Assembly (NCBI GenBank): GCA_025060615.1
Contig: JANXBS010000017.1
Coordinates: forward strand, 26,081 to 90,080
Source: Anaerolineae bacterium
GTDB lineage: Bacteria; Chloroflexota; Anaerolineae; DUEN01
Length of the DNA: 64,000 bases
Reading direction: 5' to 3'
The translations under genes and the position numbers were made by a program. Under the pieces are notes generated by a model. The model was not told the DNA's origin. It made no database searches and saw only the letters and a program-made list of their open reading frames with translations. This document shows, piece by piece, positions 1-8,394 of this stretch. Numbering within the stretch: the stretch's first letter is position 1; the number at the start of each line of letters is the position of its first letter.

Positions 1-64
1 AAAGCATATGGCACACTGAGGAGAGAACAGGCTGGGAGCCTGAGCTCGTATGGAAGCCCAAAAG

Positions 65-98
65 CCTCGGTGGAAGCGGATGGCACACCGAGGTTTTT
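65..98 (+). terminator. Rho-independent terminator of the gene left of the window
   Basis: An 8-bp perfect stem (65-72 with 86-93, CCTCGGTG/CACCGAGG) is followed directly by five T residues (94-98). No coding frame is evident before it. The left arm can also pair, with one G-T wobble, with 14-21 (CACTGAGG), so the stem may have a competing antiterminator partner. Confidence 0.75.
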
Positions 99-124
99 GT
101 TGCTATATGTTATTATGCTATAAT
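97..124 (+). promoter_or_regulatory. Sigma-70-type promoter for rpsU-infA
   Basis: A perfect -10 hexamer TATAAT lies at 119-124. A TTGTTG -35-like hexamer at 97-102 is 16 bp upstream and overlaps the T-run of the preceding terminator. Transcription would start near 131, leaving about 55 nt before rpsU. Confidence 0.65.
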
Positions 125-185
125 GGAAACGGACACCAAACGCTATCGTGTAAAAATATCCGGACATAGAAGGAGGTGAGTCCCC

Positions 186-386
186 ATTACAGTTGAGCTG
201 CGACCAGGAGAATCTGCGGATAGTCTCCTGAAACGGTTTCGGAAAGCGGTAACAGAAGAGCGGATCCTGAGCACAGTACGCAAAAAGCGCTGGTTCACCC
301 CCAAGAGCGAACTCAGGCGTCTAAAGCGCAAGAAGGCCATCCGCAAAGCCCGTCGAGCAGCTCGTAAGCGAGCTGAGCTAGAGTAA
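186..386 (+). CDS. rpsU: 30S ribosomal protein S21 (ATT start)
   Basis: This encodes a 66-residue basic protein of the S21 family, the small-subunit protein near the mRNA entry path that assists initiation. After the first codon it reads TVELRPGES, then SLLKRFRKAV, and ends in a run of Lys/Arg/Ala, which is the S21 pattern and the usual S21 length. The frame is closed upstream by TGA at 177-179, leaving only GTC, CCC and ATT before the conserved start of the protein. A strong Shine-Dalgarno (AGGAGGTGA, 171-179) is correctly spaced from ATT at 186-188, so ATT is the apparent start codon. A base error changing ATG to ATT cannot be excluded. It is too short and unusual in its start for standard gene tracks. 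infA follows 75 bp downstream. Confidence 0.85.
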   Translation: MTVELRPGESADSLLKRFRKAVTEERILSTVRKKRWFTPKSELRRLKRKKAIRKARRAARKRAELE

Positions 387-392
387 ACCCAG

Positions 393-433
393 AAGGGCGC
401 GTCCCTGCCTTGAGGTGGAAGTGATGCGCCCTT
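393..433 (+). other. Inverted repeat between rpsU and infA
   Basis: An 8-bp perfect inverted repeat (393-400 AAGGGCGC, 426-433 GCGCCCTT) with a 25-nt loop starts 6 nt after the rpsU stop. There is no T-run, so it is not a typical terminator. It may tune expression or mRNA processing between rpsU and infA. Confidence 0.4.
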
Positions 434-461
434 AGGTCCGACTGTCGAGGAATACCGCGCG

Positions 462-701
462 ATGGCGAAGACAGAGGAGAAAATCTCGGTTGAGGGCACG
501 ATCGTAGAAGCGTTGCCCAACGCTACTTTTCGCGTCGAGCTTGACAACGGCCACGAGATCCTGGCCTACCTGTCAGGCAAGATGCGTAGACACTACATTC
601 GGGTTCTCTTGGGCGACCGCGTGCGGGTCGAGCTTTCACCGTACGATCTTACGCGCGGGCGAATCACATTCCGCTTTAAAACCCCCAGCCGGACGAGCTA
701 A
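462..701 (+). CDS. infA: Translation initiation factor IF-1
   Basis: This 79-residue protein is the usual IF-1 size and consists of one OB-fold S1-type domain. Recognisable segments are [21 protein letters not shown], the central [20 protein letters not shown] and the C-terminal [15 protein letters not shown]-1 occupies the ribosomal A site during initiation. The start ATG follows a GAGG-containing leader. It lies downstream of rpsU in the same direction, so the pair forms a small translation operon. Confidence 0.96.
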   Translation: MAKTEEKISVEGTIVEALPNATFRVELDNGHEILAYLSGKMRRHYIRVLLGDRVRVELSPYDLTRGRITFRFKTPSRTS

Positions 702-710
702 GTCCTTAGC

Positions 711-752
711 ATGCAGCACGACAGGCCTTAACTTGTCTGTTGTGCGTTCGAT
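711..752 (+). other. Hairpin downstream of infA
   Basis: GCACGACAG near 715-723 can pair with CTGTTGTGC near 737-745 (nine pairs, one G-T wobble). No clear T-run follows, so it is a weak terminator or processing site. The rest of 702-885 shows no coding sequence. Confidence 0.3.
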
Positions 753-885
753 CTTGTATCCTAGCATTCCAACGGTAACGTGTAACGTTCTTGCCGGCAG
801 CCTCTAATCCCGTACAGGCGCGATGCTGGTATCTATCTTGGGTTGTCTGATTCAGTAACGTAGCAAAGGCCAGAGGAGGTTAAGG

Positions 886-1215
886 GTGACCACGACAATT
901 CAAGCTGAGATCGCCCGTCTTGAACAAGAACTGGCCGAAGCTAAGGAGAAGCTCGCAGCCGTCGAGGAGTGGCTGACCGAGCGCCCTGACTTCGGCTTGG
1001 GTCAGGGCGGGGCCATGCTCTACGAATGGGAGATGAACCTGGCGGAGCGTGAGCGCTTACAGGAGAAGATCGCCTCGATTCAGGAGGCCCTCGAAAAGGC
1101 GCGCAAGGGGCTGTATGGCATCTGTGAAGTATGTGGTCAGCCCATTCATCCTGAGCGTCTGGCCATCCTGCCTGATACCAAGCTCTGCGTGAAATGCGCG
1201 GCTTCGAAGCGTTAA
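886..1215 (+). CDS. DksA/TraR-type C4 zinc-finger protein
   Basis: This 109-residue protein has two parts. The N-terminal two thirds is strongly helical and coiled-coil-like (repeated Glu/Lys/Ala around residues 1-78), and a four-cysteine zinc finger follows at the C-terminus (CEVC, then CVKC 17 residues on). This matches the TraR/DksA/YteA family, whose members bind RNA polymerase through the secondary channel. The first residues lack the acidic loop tip that can be assigned with certainty in DksA, so a transcription role is family inference. The start is GTG at 886, preceded by AGAGGAGG. It is a single gene; the convergent nuclease gene ends at 1314. Confidence 0.8.
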   Translation: MTTTIQAEIARLEQELAEAKEKLAAVEEWLTERPDFGLGQGGAMLYEWEMNLAERERLQEKIASIQEALEKARKGLYGICEVCGQPIHPERLAILPDTKLCVKCAASKR

Positions 1216-1313
1216 TGGCCGATATTTCCCACCGATGGGAAATTGGGGTTTGGCGGGTGGCATTGTCGCCCGCCAAACCCTTTCTCCTGGCGTTAGGGTT
1301 CAAGGGCAGATGG

Positions 1314-2141
1314 TCAAAGTACAGCCTCTGTGATGAACTCCAGCTCAGGGCTGAGGTCAAAGTCTTCGAGCCGGATCTCGTAATCTGTCTCATCAAAGCT
1401 ATCAGCTCTGATGCCGCGTCGGCACAACGAACGATAAGGGCAGTAACGGCACCGTCGCCTATCATCGGTCAGGGTGAAGTGATCTTCTGCTAGCCCCGCG
1501 ATTTCGTGAATCAGCCCCGTTAAGTAATCGCCGTCTCGCCGGTGCTGGGTTGAGCTGTAGGCGAAGCGTTCAGGCGCTTGCGGAAACTCGGCAAACCAGT
1601 AGATCATCTCCACTTGTTCCGGCTGAACGGGCTGCCCTCCGTTCAAGTGGAAGCCGGCCAGGACCAGTAAATATGGATATACCTGAGTCTGCAGCCGCCT
1701 CGCTAGCCACTCACGAGGAGGCCGCCGGCGATATGTCTTCCAGTCTACGATCACCATCCGCTCGCCTGGCTCCACAGCGATCAGATCATACTTAGCGACC
1801 AAGCGGTGGCTGTAGATCGGGGCGGAAAGGATGACTTCGGGATAGCGTAGGTCCGGTAGGTCCGCTGGCGCGCCTGTCAGGTAGTGATGCCACCAACGGC
1901 CCAATTCAGCATCCGCCGCCATGCTCGAGAGCTGCGCCGACGGAAAGTTAAGCAGATGTTGGTGGATTAGCCGGTGGAAAGCCTCTCCCTGTCGTAGACA
2001 TCGCTCATATTCAAGCGCTGGCTCAGCTTCGACCGCGGGCCAAGCTAGGTGATGCAAGTAACGCAACTGGAAACGCCGTCGGCATTCCACGTAGTCTTGG
2101 AGGCTGGCTTGGCTGAACTGGAAACCATCAGGCAATGCCAT
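1314..2141 (-). CDS. PD-(D/E)XK nuclease with Fe-S-type cysteines (Cas4/AddB C-terminal-like)
   Basis: This 275-residue protein is the last gene of an overlapping minus-strand set. Visible motifs are an early cysteine in DYVECRRRFQLRY, a conserved EAFHRLIHQ helix, the catalytic MVIVDWKTYRR strand (D...K of PD-(D/E)XK), a QTQVYPYLL helix (QxxxY motif) and a terminal CRYCPYRSLC cluster. The four cysteines are placed as in the Fe-S-stapled nucleases AddB and Cas4. Its start overlaps the end of the UvrD helicase by 14 nt. The context points to processing of DNA ends together with that helicase, not to a CRISPR role, as there is no array or cas gene here. Confidence 0.85.
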   Translation of the reverse strand: MALPDGFQFSQASLQDYVECRRRFQLRYLHHLAWPAVEAEPALEYERCLRQGEAFHRLIHQHLLNFPSAQLSSMAADAELGRWWHHYLTGAPADLPDLRYPEVILSAPIYSHRLVAKYDLIAVEPGERMVIVDWKTYRRRPPREWLARRLQTQVYPYLLVLAGFHLNGGQPVQPEQVEMIYWFAEFPQAPERFAYSSTQHRRDGDYLTGLIHEIAGLAEDHFTLTDDRRRCRYCPYRSLCRRGIRADSFDETDYEIRLEDFDLSPELEFITEAVL

Positions 2142-4374
2142 CGGTTCGCCCCTCCCACCATTTCCAGAGGGCGGTCAATGGGACGGCTGCCGATTGCGGG
2201 CGTTCCGGTCGGCCTGTGTTCCAAGTGATGAGGAGCTCTTTTCGGGCCCGTGTAATCCCCACGTATAACAAACGCAACCGTTCGGCCACATAGCCGAGTC
2301 TTGCTTCCTGAGTGGCCTTCCCTTCGACATACATCTCTTCGCCTCTTTCATTGGCCTGTTCCAGCGCTCGCAATTGAGCCAGGGCCTCAGCCTCTAGGTT
2401 CAATCCATCGCGTACAAACCACTTTTCCGCGATGAATTGGTCCCCAGGCAAGCCTGAAGGGAAATCGTAGCTGTTGACCGAAAGTAGGTAGACTCGGTCG
2501 AACTCTAACCCCTTCGCTTTATGGATGGTGGCGACTACCACCTTGCCCTTGTGCCGCTCTGGGTCAAACCCGATGTCGTCCTCACTCAGGCCCAGAAAGC
2601 GGCGATCGTTCTCAGCGATCATCTTCAGCTCTTGGGCTAACTCCGGGAGGCGCCACGCAGGATTGGCCTCGCTGGCCTGACGCATCGCCGATGCCAGCCT
2701 GTAAGCGATGGCCAGATCGGATGGCTCGTGGAATAAGTCCTGAGCCAGGGTCAGGATCAGCTGATCCACCGGCAACGCGGTGGCTTTCTGCCAGCGCCTC
2801 ACCCGCTCACGGAATTCGATCAACCGCTGGCGTATAGTTGTCTCTTCTGTGCAGAGCTTCAGATCGTCCAGCCAATCATGCCCAGCTCGCGGCCACAGGT
2901 AATCTTCGACCCTGGAGCAGCGGCTAAGCCATCTAGCGATCCGTTCTGCATCCGAGCTCGTTTGGTCGTTCCCTCCACATAGTTGCCAGGCCCGATAGGC
3001 TTTCTCCAGCCCGCTCGGCGAGATCGGATCGGCCAAATAGCTCACGATGTCGCCCAGGATCCCAGCCGCCTCACGCGTGGCCTGAGAGCTGCGGAGCAAC
3101 TCTACGTATTTCAGATTGTGGCGTTTCAACTCGTCCACCACCTCAAAACCGCGCTCGTTACGTGGCACCAACACGGCCACCGTCGCCTCTGGATGCTGGG
3201 GAAGCCAGCGGGCGAGTGATTTGACCACGTGTTGGATCTCCTCATCCCGGTTATACCCTCGGCGACTGATCCAGATGCGGCCGGCCGAATCCGGCGGGTT
3301 GGGCTGTGGGTCATCAGGCGGAGCTGGCTCGATCAGCGGGGGTAACAGAGCGTCGCGAACGGCCTCTAAAGGATGTGTCTCCTGCGTCCAGGAGATCAAG
3401 CGGTTCGCCAGGTGGATGATGCTTCGGGTGGAACGCCCAGAATTGGGAAGCTGGCAGGCCTTCACACCTGGCTCGCGTAGGAAATCTCGTAAAAACCTGG
3501 GATTGGCCGTGGTGAAGGTCTCATAGATAGCCTGGTTAGGGTCGCCGACGCGCACCCAGTTGCCATGAGGACTGGCCAGCAGCCGGAGGATCTTCTCTTG
3601 TAAGCGGCTGCTGTCCTGCGCCTCGTCCTCCAAGATAAACGGCCAGCGACGCCGCAGCCGTTCTAGATAGGCGCGATCGGTTTCCAGTGCCTGCAGCGCC
3701 AGGCGGATCAAGTCGTCGAAGTCTACGGCACCGCGATGGTTGAGTGCGCGCTGATATTCAGCATAGATAGCCCATCCCATTTCGGCCAGCGGCAGGGGCA
3801 TCGGAAATGCATCTAGGCGGGCGCGCACTTCTGCTGGGGTGAGTTGGAGGTCCTTGGCTTGTCGGATGAAGCTGCTTGCGACCTCGCGCATCAGCTCTGG
3901 CCAATCCTTGTTGCGCACTCTCTCGCGACTGCGCCCTTCCAAGTCGGGGGACAGGAAGCTATCGGCTATGTGCGGATGATCACGCACCCAGGTGTCTACG
4001 GCATCCTGCAGAATCTGCCCTGCAAGATGCTCATCCACGATCTGAAAATCATCCGCCAGCCCGACCAGGGCAGGGCGCTCCCGTATGATGTCGTGAGCCA
4101 AGCCATGCAAGGTGCGCACACGGTAGCCGAAGTAAGGCAACAGCCCACGCTGTTGGAGGAAGCTGGCCACTCGCTGGGCAAAGCTGTTCACGGCGGAGTT
4201 AACTAGGGTGACGATCAACACCTCCTGATCTTCTTCAAGCACGCCGCTGGCGATCAACTGAGCAGCCAGATAACTCAGCGTGTGGGTTTTGCCGCTGCCG
4301 GGCACGGCAGCGACTCCCATCCAGCCGCCGGTATATGCCAGCACTTCCTGCTGTTGATGACGGGGCTTAAACAT
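2128..4374 (-). CDS. UvrD/PcrA-family superfamily I DNA helicase
   Basis: This 748-residue ATP-dependent 3'-5' DNA helicase carries the SF1A motifs in order: Walker A AAVPGSGKTHTL (about residue 25), a DFDDLIRLA segment, Walker B FILEDEAQDSSRLQ, the VGDPNQAIYETF motif III, and late motifs VVATIHKAKGLEFDRVY and RLLYVGITRARKELLI. The start was placed at 4374, because GGAGG lies 7 nt upstream of that ATG and the protein then opens FKPRHQQQEVL, the normal Q-motif region. It overlaps the preceding frameshifted ATPase gene by 8 nt and the following nuclease gene by 14 nt, so the three are translationally coupled. The likely job is DNA end resection or repair, as an AddAB-like split complex. Confidence 0.92.
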   Translation of the reverse strand: MFKPRHQQQEVLAYTGGWMGVAAVPGSGKTHTLSYLAAQLIASGVLEEDQEVLIVTLVNSAVNSFAQRVASFLQQRGLLPYFGYRVRTLHGLAHDIIRERPALVGLADDFQIVDEHLAGQILQDAVDTWVRDHPHIADSFLSPDLEGRSRERVRNKDWPELMREVASSFIRQAKDLQLTPAEVRARLDAFPMPLPLAEMGWAIYAEYQRALNHRGAVDFDDLIRLALQALETDRAYLERLRRRWPFILEDEAQDSSRLQEKILRLLASPHGNWVRVGDPNQAIYETFTTANPRFLRDFLREPGVKACQLPNSGRSTRSIIHLANRLISWTQETHPLEAVRDALLPPLIEPAPPDDPQPNPPDSAGRIWISRRGYNRDEEIQHVVKSLARWLPQHPEATVAVLVPRNERGFEVVDELKRHNLKYVELLRSSQATREAAGILGDIVSYLADPISPSGLEKAYRAWQLCGGNDQTSSDAERIARWLSRCSRVEDYLWPRAGHDWLDDLKLCTEETTIRQRLIEFRERVRRWQKATALPVDQLILTLAQDLFHEPSDLAIAYRLASAMRQASEANPAWRLPELAQELKMIAENDRRFLGLSEDDIGFDPERHKGKVVVATIHKAKGLEFDRVYLLSVNSYDFPSGLPGDQFIAEKWFVRDGLNLEAEALAQLRALEQANERGEEMYVEGKATQEARLGYVAERLRLLYVGITRARKELLITWNTGRPERPQSAAVPLTALWKWWEGRTDGIA

Positions 4375-5352
4375 TGGCTGCCTCCACACCTGCCGGTATG
4401 TGTCGCAGCATGCGGTCTATGGCCTGTAGGAGCGGCCCCTTGGATTCGAAGCCTTGCTCATCCAGTCGGCTCAACCCCAGGTAGACCTTGCGCCGGCAAC
4501 GCCGGATCAGGCCCAAAACCAGGCAGCACAGCGCGTCCTGCCTGGCCTCGAACTCATCAGCATCGGTCCATACTCGGTGCATAGGCCAATGGCGGCTGAG
4601 CACATATGGATGAGTGAGTGGCTGGTAGAGTCGCTCCCACCATCCTCCGCTGCCGATGTCAAGCCAAAACTGGTAATCTACCGGTCGGTTGCTCATTAGA
4701 AAGGTGTAGGCTGGCAATAACCACACCGCGTCCTGAGGTAGGGCCTGCCAGGCGCGCACGTATTGGGCGGCGAGCACGCCGCTCTGCACCATCTGGACGT
4801 ACTCGCGCCCCACTTGATCCGATTTCATGGCATTTGCCGTTGCCCAGCGAAACTTTCGGGCCGACTCGATCAGGTTGGCGGCGGGACGTCATCGAAATAT
4901 CCCTGATCCAGCAATGGGTTGACTAAGCGGGCCATGAAATACTGGGCCGTCTCCAAAGTCAGGAAGGTGGGCGGCAGCCTGGGCTGGCCAAAGCCGGCCT
5001 TTTCGGCGATGAGTGGCCAGAAGAGATCCACCATGCGCTGTGCTAGGCCGCCAACGGTGAGGATGGTCGGCTGGCCCCCAGCTATCAGATTGGGATAGCG
5101 CAGGAGCTCCTGATAAGGCATAGCCAGGGCGCGCTGGGGCACCAGGATCAGAACAGACTCGGCTGGCACGCCCATCGCAAGCAGGTGCCATAGGCGTGCC
5201 ACACCTGCAGTCGTCTTGCCAGTGCCGGCAATTCCTTCGAGAAAGACCTTACTCTCCAGGGGAAGCTCGGCCAGGGCGGTCTGCTCGTCGCTCAAGGCGA
5301 AGCGGGCTACCCGGCTAACTGTTTCACTGGGATGCAAAACGGATTGGGTCAT
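4367..5352 (-). pseudogene. AddB/UvrD-like ATPase N-terminal region, frameshifted
   Basis: Two adjacent frames encode parts of one protein. The 5' part (from 5352, 160 aa) has a Walker A (EGIAGTGKTTAGVARL) and runs to FDDVPPP before a TGA at 4870-4872. Shifting the frame by one base just upstream continues without a break as NLIESARKFRWATANAM, then KSDQVGREYVQM, to the stop at 4367. The joined product would be about 330 residues: one helicase ATPase domain, much shorter than full AddB. Its ATG overlaps the Gfo/Idh/MocA stop (ATGA), and its end overlaps the UvrD helicase start. Either a single-base loss has broken the gene or the base is a sequencing error in the CCCGCCGCC run. A programmed shift is less likely. 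Confidence 0.7.
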
Positions 5353-6338
5353 ATTGCTACTGGTTGGCCCGTGCGAGCGGACTGAAGCAGCGCATCGATC
5401 GAGCGCATGTTGGCGATGGCGTCCGCCGGCGTGACCGGCAACGGCTCACCCTGCAGCACTGCTCGCCCGAACGCCTCGATCATCAACTGATACTCGTCAG
5501 CCGGGCCGAACTCCAGCGTCTCTATCTGGCCGTCGCGCTGAATGTGAATCTGCGTCTTGCCCAACCCGTGCAGAAAGGATACCGGCACGTCAATCCGGCC
5601 CCTCTCGCCGATAAGGGTCATAGTCTGGCCACCTGAGGCTCGAAATGAGCACTCGAAGATGAGATGTTGATCTCTCGGAAAGCGCAAGATGCCGGTTAAC
5701 GTCTCGTCCACACCGGTGCCGGTGAACACCGCCGATGCCATCGCTCGCAGGGGTTCACTTCCCAATAGCAGACGGGTGAGGCTGATCGGATAGCATCCTA
5801 CGTCCATCAGCGCGCCCCCGCCCATCTCAGGAAACCAGCGTATATTGTCCGAATACGGCATGAAGAAGCTGAAGCCGCCGCGCACCACTTGGATGGGACC
5901 CACAATGCCGTCATCCACTAGTCGCTTCAGATGTGCCGTTTGCGGGTGGAAGCGATACATGAACGCCTCCAGCAAAACCACGCCAGCCTCGGCGCAGACT
6001 GACACCATTTGCTCGGCTTCCTGAGCATTGAGAGCGAACGGTTTTTCGCACAACACGTGCTTGCCCGCGCGGGCGGCCTTAATGGTCCACTCGGCGTGCA
6101 GGTGGTTGGGCAGGGGAATGTAGACGGCATCTACATCGGGGTCAGCCAGCAGCTCGTCGTAAGAGCCGTAGGCGTGGGGGATGTTCAGATCAGCGGCCCA
6201 CTGCCTGGCCTTCGCCAACGAGCGCGAGGCGATGGCATATGGCTCGGCGTTGGCGGCGGCATGAAACCCACGGATCAGGTCCCTTCGTACGATATTGGCG
6301 CATCCCACAATTCCGAAGCGCAGTTTCTTCGCCGGCAT
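5349..6338 (-). CDS. Gfo/Idh/MocA-family NAD(P)-dependent sugar oxidoreductase
   Basis: This 329-residue protein has an N-terminal Rossmann fold (LRFGIVGCANIVRRD), the family LCEKPFALN motif (the Lys/Pro active-site strand near residue 95) and a C-terminal beta-sheet domain with GGGALMDVGCYPISL. These enzymes oxidise, reduce or aid hydrolysis of sugars or cyclitols. The start was set at 6338 (GGAGG 5 nt upstream), because longer versions run back into the upstream gene without homology. It follows the GH127 gene by 26 nt, so an arabinoside- or related sugar-linked role is plausible. The downstream helicase gene overlaps by 4 nt. Confidence 0.9.
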   Translation of the reverse strand: MPAKKLRFGIVGCANIVRRDLIRGFHAAANAEPYAIASRSLAKARQWAADLNIPHAYGSYDELLADPDVDAVYIPLPNHLHAEWTIKAARAGKHVLCEKPFALNAQEAEQMVSVCAEAGVVLLEAFMYRFHPQTAHLKRLVDDGIVGPIQVVRGGFSFFMPYSDNIRWFPEMGGGALMDVGCYPISLTRLLLGSEPLRAMASAVFTGTGVDETLTGILRFPRDQHLIFECSFRASGGQTMTLIGERGRIDVPVSFLHGLGKTQIHIQRDGQIETLEFGPADEYQLMIEAFGRAVLQGEPLPVTPADAIANMRSIDALLQSARTGQPVAI

Positions 6339-6364
6339 GGTTTCCTCCACCCATTGTCTTTCGT

Positions 6365-8248
6365 CTACCGTCCACCTTCCCGCATCCAGACCGTCATTGC
6401 GCAGGGGCCACGGTTGTTCCAGGCATAGTAGGGGATAGCGGTCAGCGTGACCGAGCGCACAGCCGGCCGCGTAGCACTCCACGGGTGGTATAGCGGTCCT
6501 TCCGGCTCAACGGGGACGGCTCCAGCCGCGATCAAGACGGTAACGCCGCCCAGCAGGTCCGGCCGATGGTGCGCCGCGATCTCGCCCTGAGGATCCAGCA
6601 AGGCGTCCAGCACAGAGAGGCCAGGGTTATCGTGCGCTTCCAGGCAGTACACAATGGGACCACGCTGGAGGGCCACGCTGCAGCGGTTTTCGGCCGCCCT
6701 TGGGTGGCTGACCATCACCGTGGGCGACATCTCCAGTGAGAGCCGCACGCGATCGGCCGGTTGCCAGACGCGTCGCAAAGCTAGATAGCGGCCTGGCGTT
6801 GCAGTGACATCAGCAGATTGGCCGTTGACCGTCACCGAGGCACGATTGGCCCAGGCGGGCACACGCAGATGCAAGGTGAACTCGATAGGCCGCGCAGGCG
6901 TGACCGTCAATTCCACATCCCCATCCCACGGATAGCGCGTAGTCTGCGAAAGCCGCAACCCTGTGCCGTCGGCCAGTCGCCAATCCAGATCGTTGTTGTC
7001 ATACAGGTGCACCCATACACCATCCTCGCTGATGCTATAGAAATAGCCGGGCAGCGAAGCCAGCAGACGCTGCACGTTAGGGGGACAACAGGTGCAATCA
7101 TACCACGGTTGGCGCTCGTACAGCCCGCGCCGTGCCCAGGGGTACCAGGGATCTCCCTCACCTTGGCCGTCGTAGCTCAAAGGATTCACATAAAAATAGC
7201 GGGACCCATCCAGGGAGACGCCGGCGAGGAAGCCGTTGTACAGGGTGCGCTCTAGCAGATCGGCGAAGCGAGCCTCCCCGTTCAGCGTCAGCATTCGCCA
7301 GTTCCACATGATGCTGGCGATGGCGGCGCAAGTCTCAGCGTACGCGCGCGCGTTAGGAAGCTCGTAGTCCTTGCCCAAGGATTCGCCGACGTAGCGGCCG
7401 CCGGCGCCGCCCGTGATATACACCTTGGCTTGGGTGAAATTTTGCCATTGCCGTTCCAGCGAAGCGAGATAAGCGGGATCACCCATCTCCGCGTAACAGT
7501 CGGCGCCGCCGCAGCAGAAATACAGCGCCCGCACTGCGTGGCCCTCGATCTTCTGAAACTCGGACAGCCGTTGGTTATCCAGCAAAAGGCGCGCCAACTC
7601 TAGATAGCGCGCCTGCCCGGTTTCCCGATACAGCTCAATCAGGGCCATCTCCACCTCTGGGTGATGATCAAAGGCTCCTGGCAGATTAGGAATCACCTGG
7701 CACAGATGATCAGCGAAGCGCAAGGCACAGTCAAGGAGTTTGGTGGAACCGGTGGCGCGATGGTGCGCGACCGCCGCCTGAAACAGATGGCCGGCGCAAT
7801 ACAGCTCGTGATCCGTCTCCAAGCGAGTGTAGCGCTGATGGTAGCGATCATCCACATAGTAGGTGTTGAGATACCCATCTTCACGTTGGGCGGGCAGGAT
7901 GGCGTCAATTGCCTCGTCTAGTAATTGTTGGATTTCAGGGGCCTGCTGTGATTGAAGGACGAAGGAGGCCGCTTCCATCCACTTATAGATATCGCTATCG
8001 GTAAAGACCAGGCCTCGGCGGGGGACATTTTTGGCGCCGTAGATGCGGCGGAAGTTGTCTATCACGCCGTGCTCCTCCAGCAAACGATACATGGTGGGAA
8101 GGCTGGTGTGCACGTTAGCCTCCAGCCGAGGGCGCCAGAACCCCTCACGCAAGCGGACGGCTCGAATGGGCACAGCTTTTAATCGAACATACGGAGATGC
8201 AGCCGTATGCGTAACACCGCGCTCATGAGGAGAAAGGGTGGCAACCAT
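6365..8248 (-). CDS. Glycoside hydrolase family 127 (beta-L-arabinofuranosidase-like, formerly DUF1680)
   Basis: The 627-residue protein shows the GH127 arrangement: an N-terminal (alpha/alpha)6 barrel (VRLREGFWRPRLEANV, KWMEAASFVL, QREDGYLNTYY) and C-terminal beta-sandwich modules. The Zn-thiolate site of the family can be seen as E and C in AYAETCAAIASIMWN and a Cys pair in WYDCTCCPPNVQRL. In characterised members one of these cysteines is the nucleophile. There is no signal peptide, so it acts in the cytoplasm on imported oligosaccharides. It is the first gene of the minus-strand group and has its own promoter; the start is ATG 8248 after GGAGG. Confidence 0.92.
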   Translation of the reverse strand: MVATLSPHERGVTHTAASPYVRLKAVPIRAVRLREGFWRPRLEANVHTSLPTMYRLLEEHGVIDNFRRIYGAKNVPRRGLVFTDSDIYKWMEAASFVLQSQQAPEIQQLLDEAIDAILPAQREDGYLNTYYVDDRYHQRYTRLETDHELYCAGHLFQAAVAHHRATGSTKLLDCALRFADHLCQVIPNLPGAFDHHPEVEMALIELYRETGQARYLELARLLLDNQRLSEFQKIEGHAVRALYFCCGGADCYAEMGDPAYLASLERQWQNFTQAKVYITGGAGGRYVGESLGKDYELPNARAYAETCAAIASIMWNWRMLTLNGEARFADLLERTLYNGFLAGVSLDGSRYFYVNPLSYDGQGEGDPWYPWARRGLYERQPWYDCTCCPPNVQRLLASLPGYFYSISEDGVWVHLYDNNDLDWRLADGTGLRLSQTTRYPWDGDVELTVTPARPIEFTLHLRVPAWANRASVTVNGQSADVTATPGRYLALRRVWQPADRVRLSLEMSPTVMVSHPRAAENRCSVALQRGPIVYCLEAHDNPGLSVLDALLDPQGEIAAHHRPDLLGGVTVLIAAGAVPVEPEGPLYHPWSATRPAVRSVTLTAIPYYAWNNRGPCAMTVWMREGGR

Positions 8249-8295
8249 GCTCTCTAACCTCCAAGGTGAGATTTATGCGGCATGTGGTGTTGTGG

Positions 8296-8323
8296 ATTAT
8301 AGCATAGGCTGACCATATGTGAA
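8296..8323 (-). promoter_or_regulatory. Promoter of the GH127-led operon
   Basis: On the minus strand TTCACA (8318-8323) and TATAAT (8296-8301) are 16 bp apart, about 50 bp upstream of the GH127 start. It diverges from the trp promoter. Confidence 0.6.
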
Positions 8324-8355
8324 CTCGACCCTTGCCACTGGGTTTCTCGCCACGG

Positions 8356-8384
8356 TTGACAAGTTACAACATGTGTGGCATAAT
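8356..8384 (+). promoter_or_regulatory. Sigma-70 promoter of the trp operon
   Basis: A perfect TTGACA (8356-8361), a 17-bp spacer and CATAAT (8379-8384). The predicted transcript starts near 8391, right at the beginning of the T-box leader. Confidence 0.8.
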
Positions 8385-8394
8385 TTTCGCAGCT

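Noticed and set aside
941..1465. Long minus-strand frame over the zinc-finger gene
   Set aside because: It is antisense to a well-supported gene and shows low-complexity composition typical of shadow frames.
1314..2141. Cas4 protein of a CRISPR system
   Set aside because: The motifs are shared with AddB-type nucleases, and the gene is coupled to a UvrD helicase; no repeats or cas genes are present.
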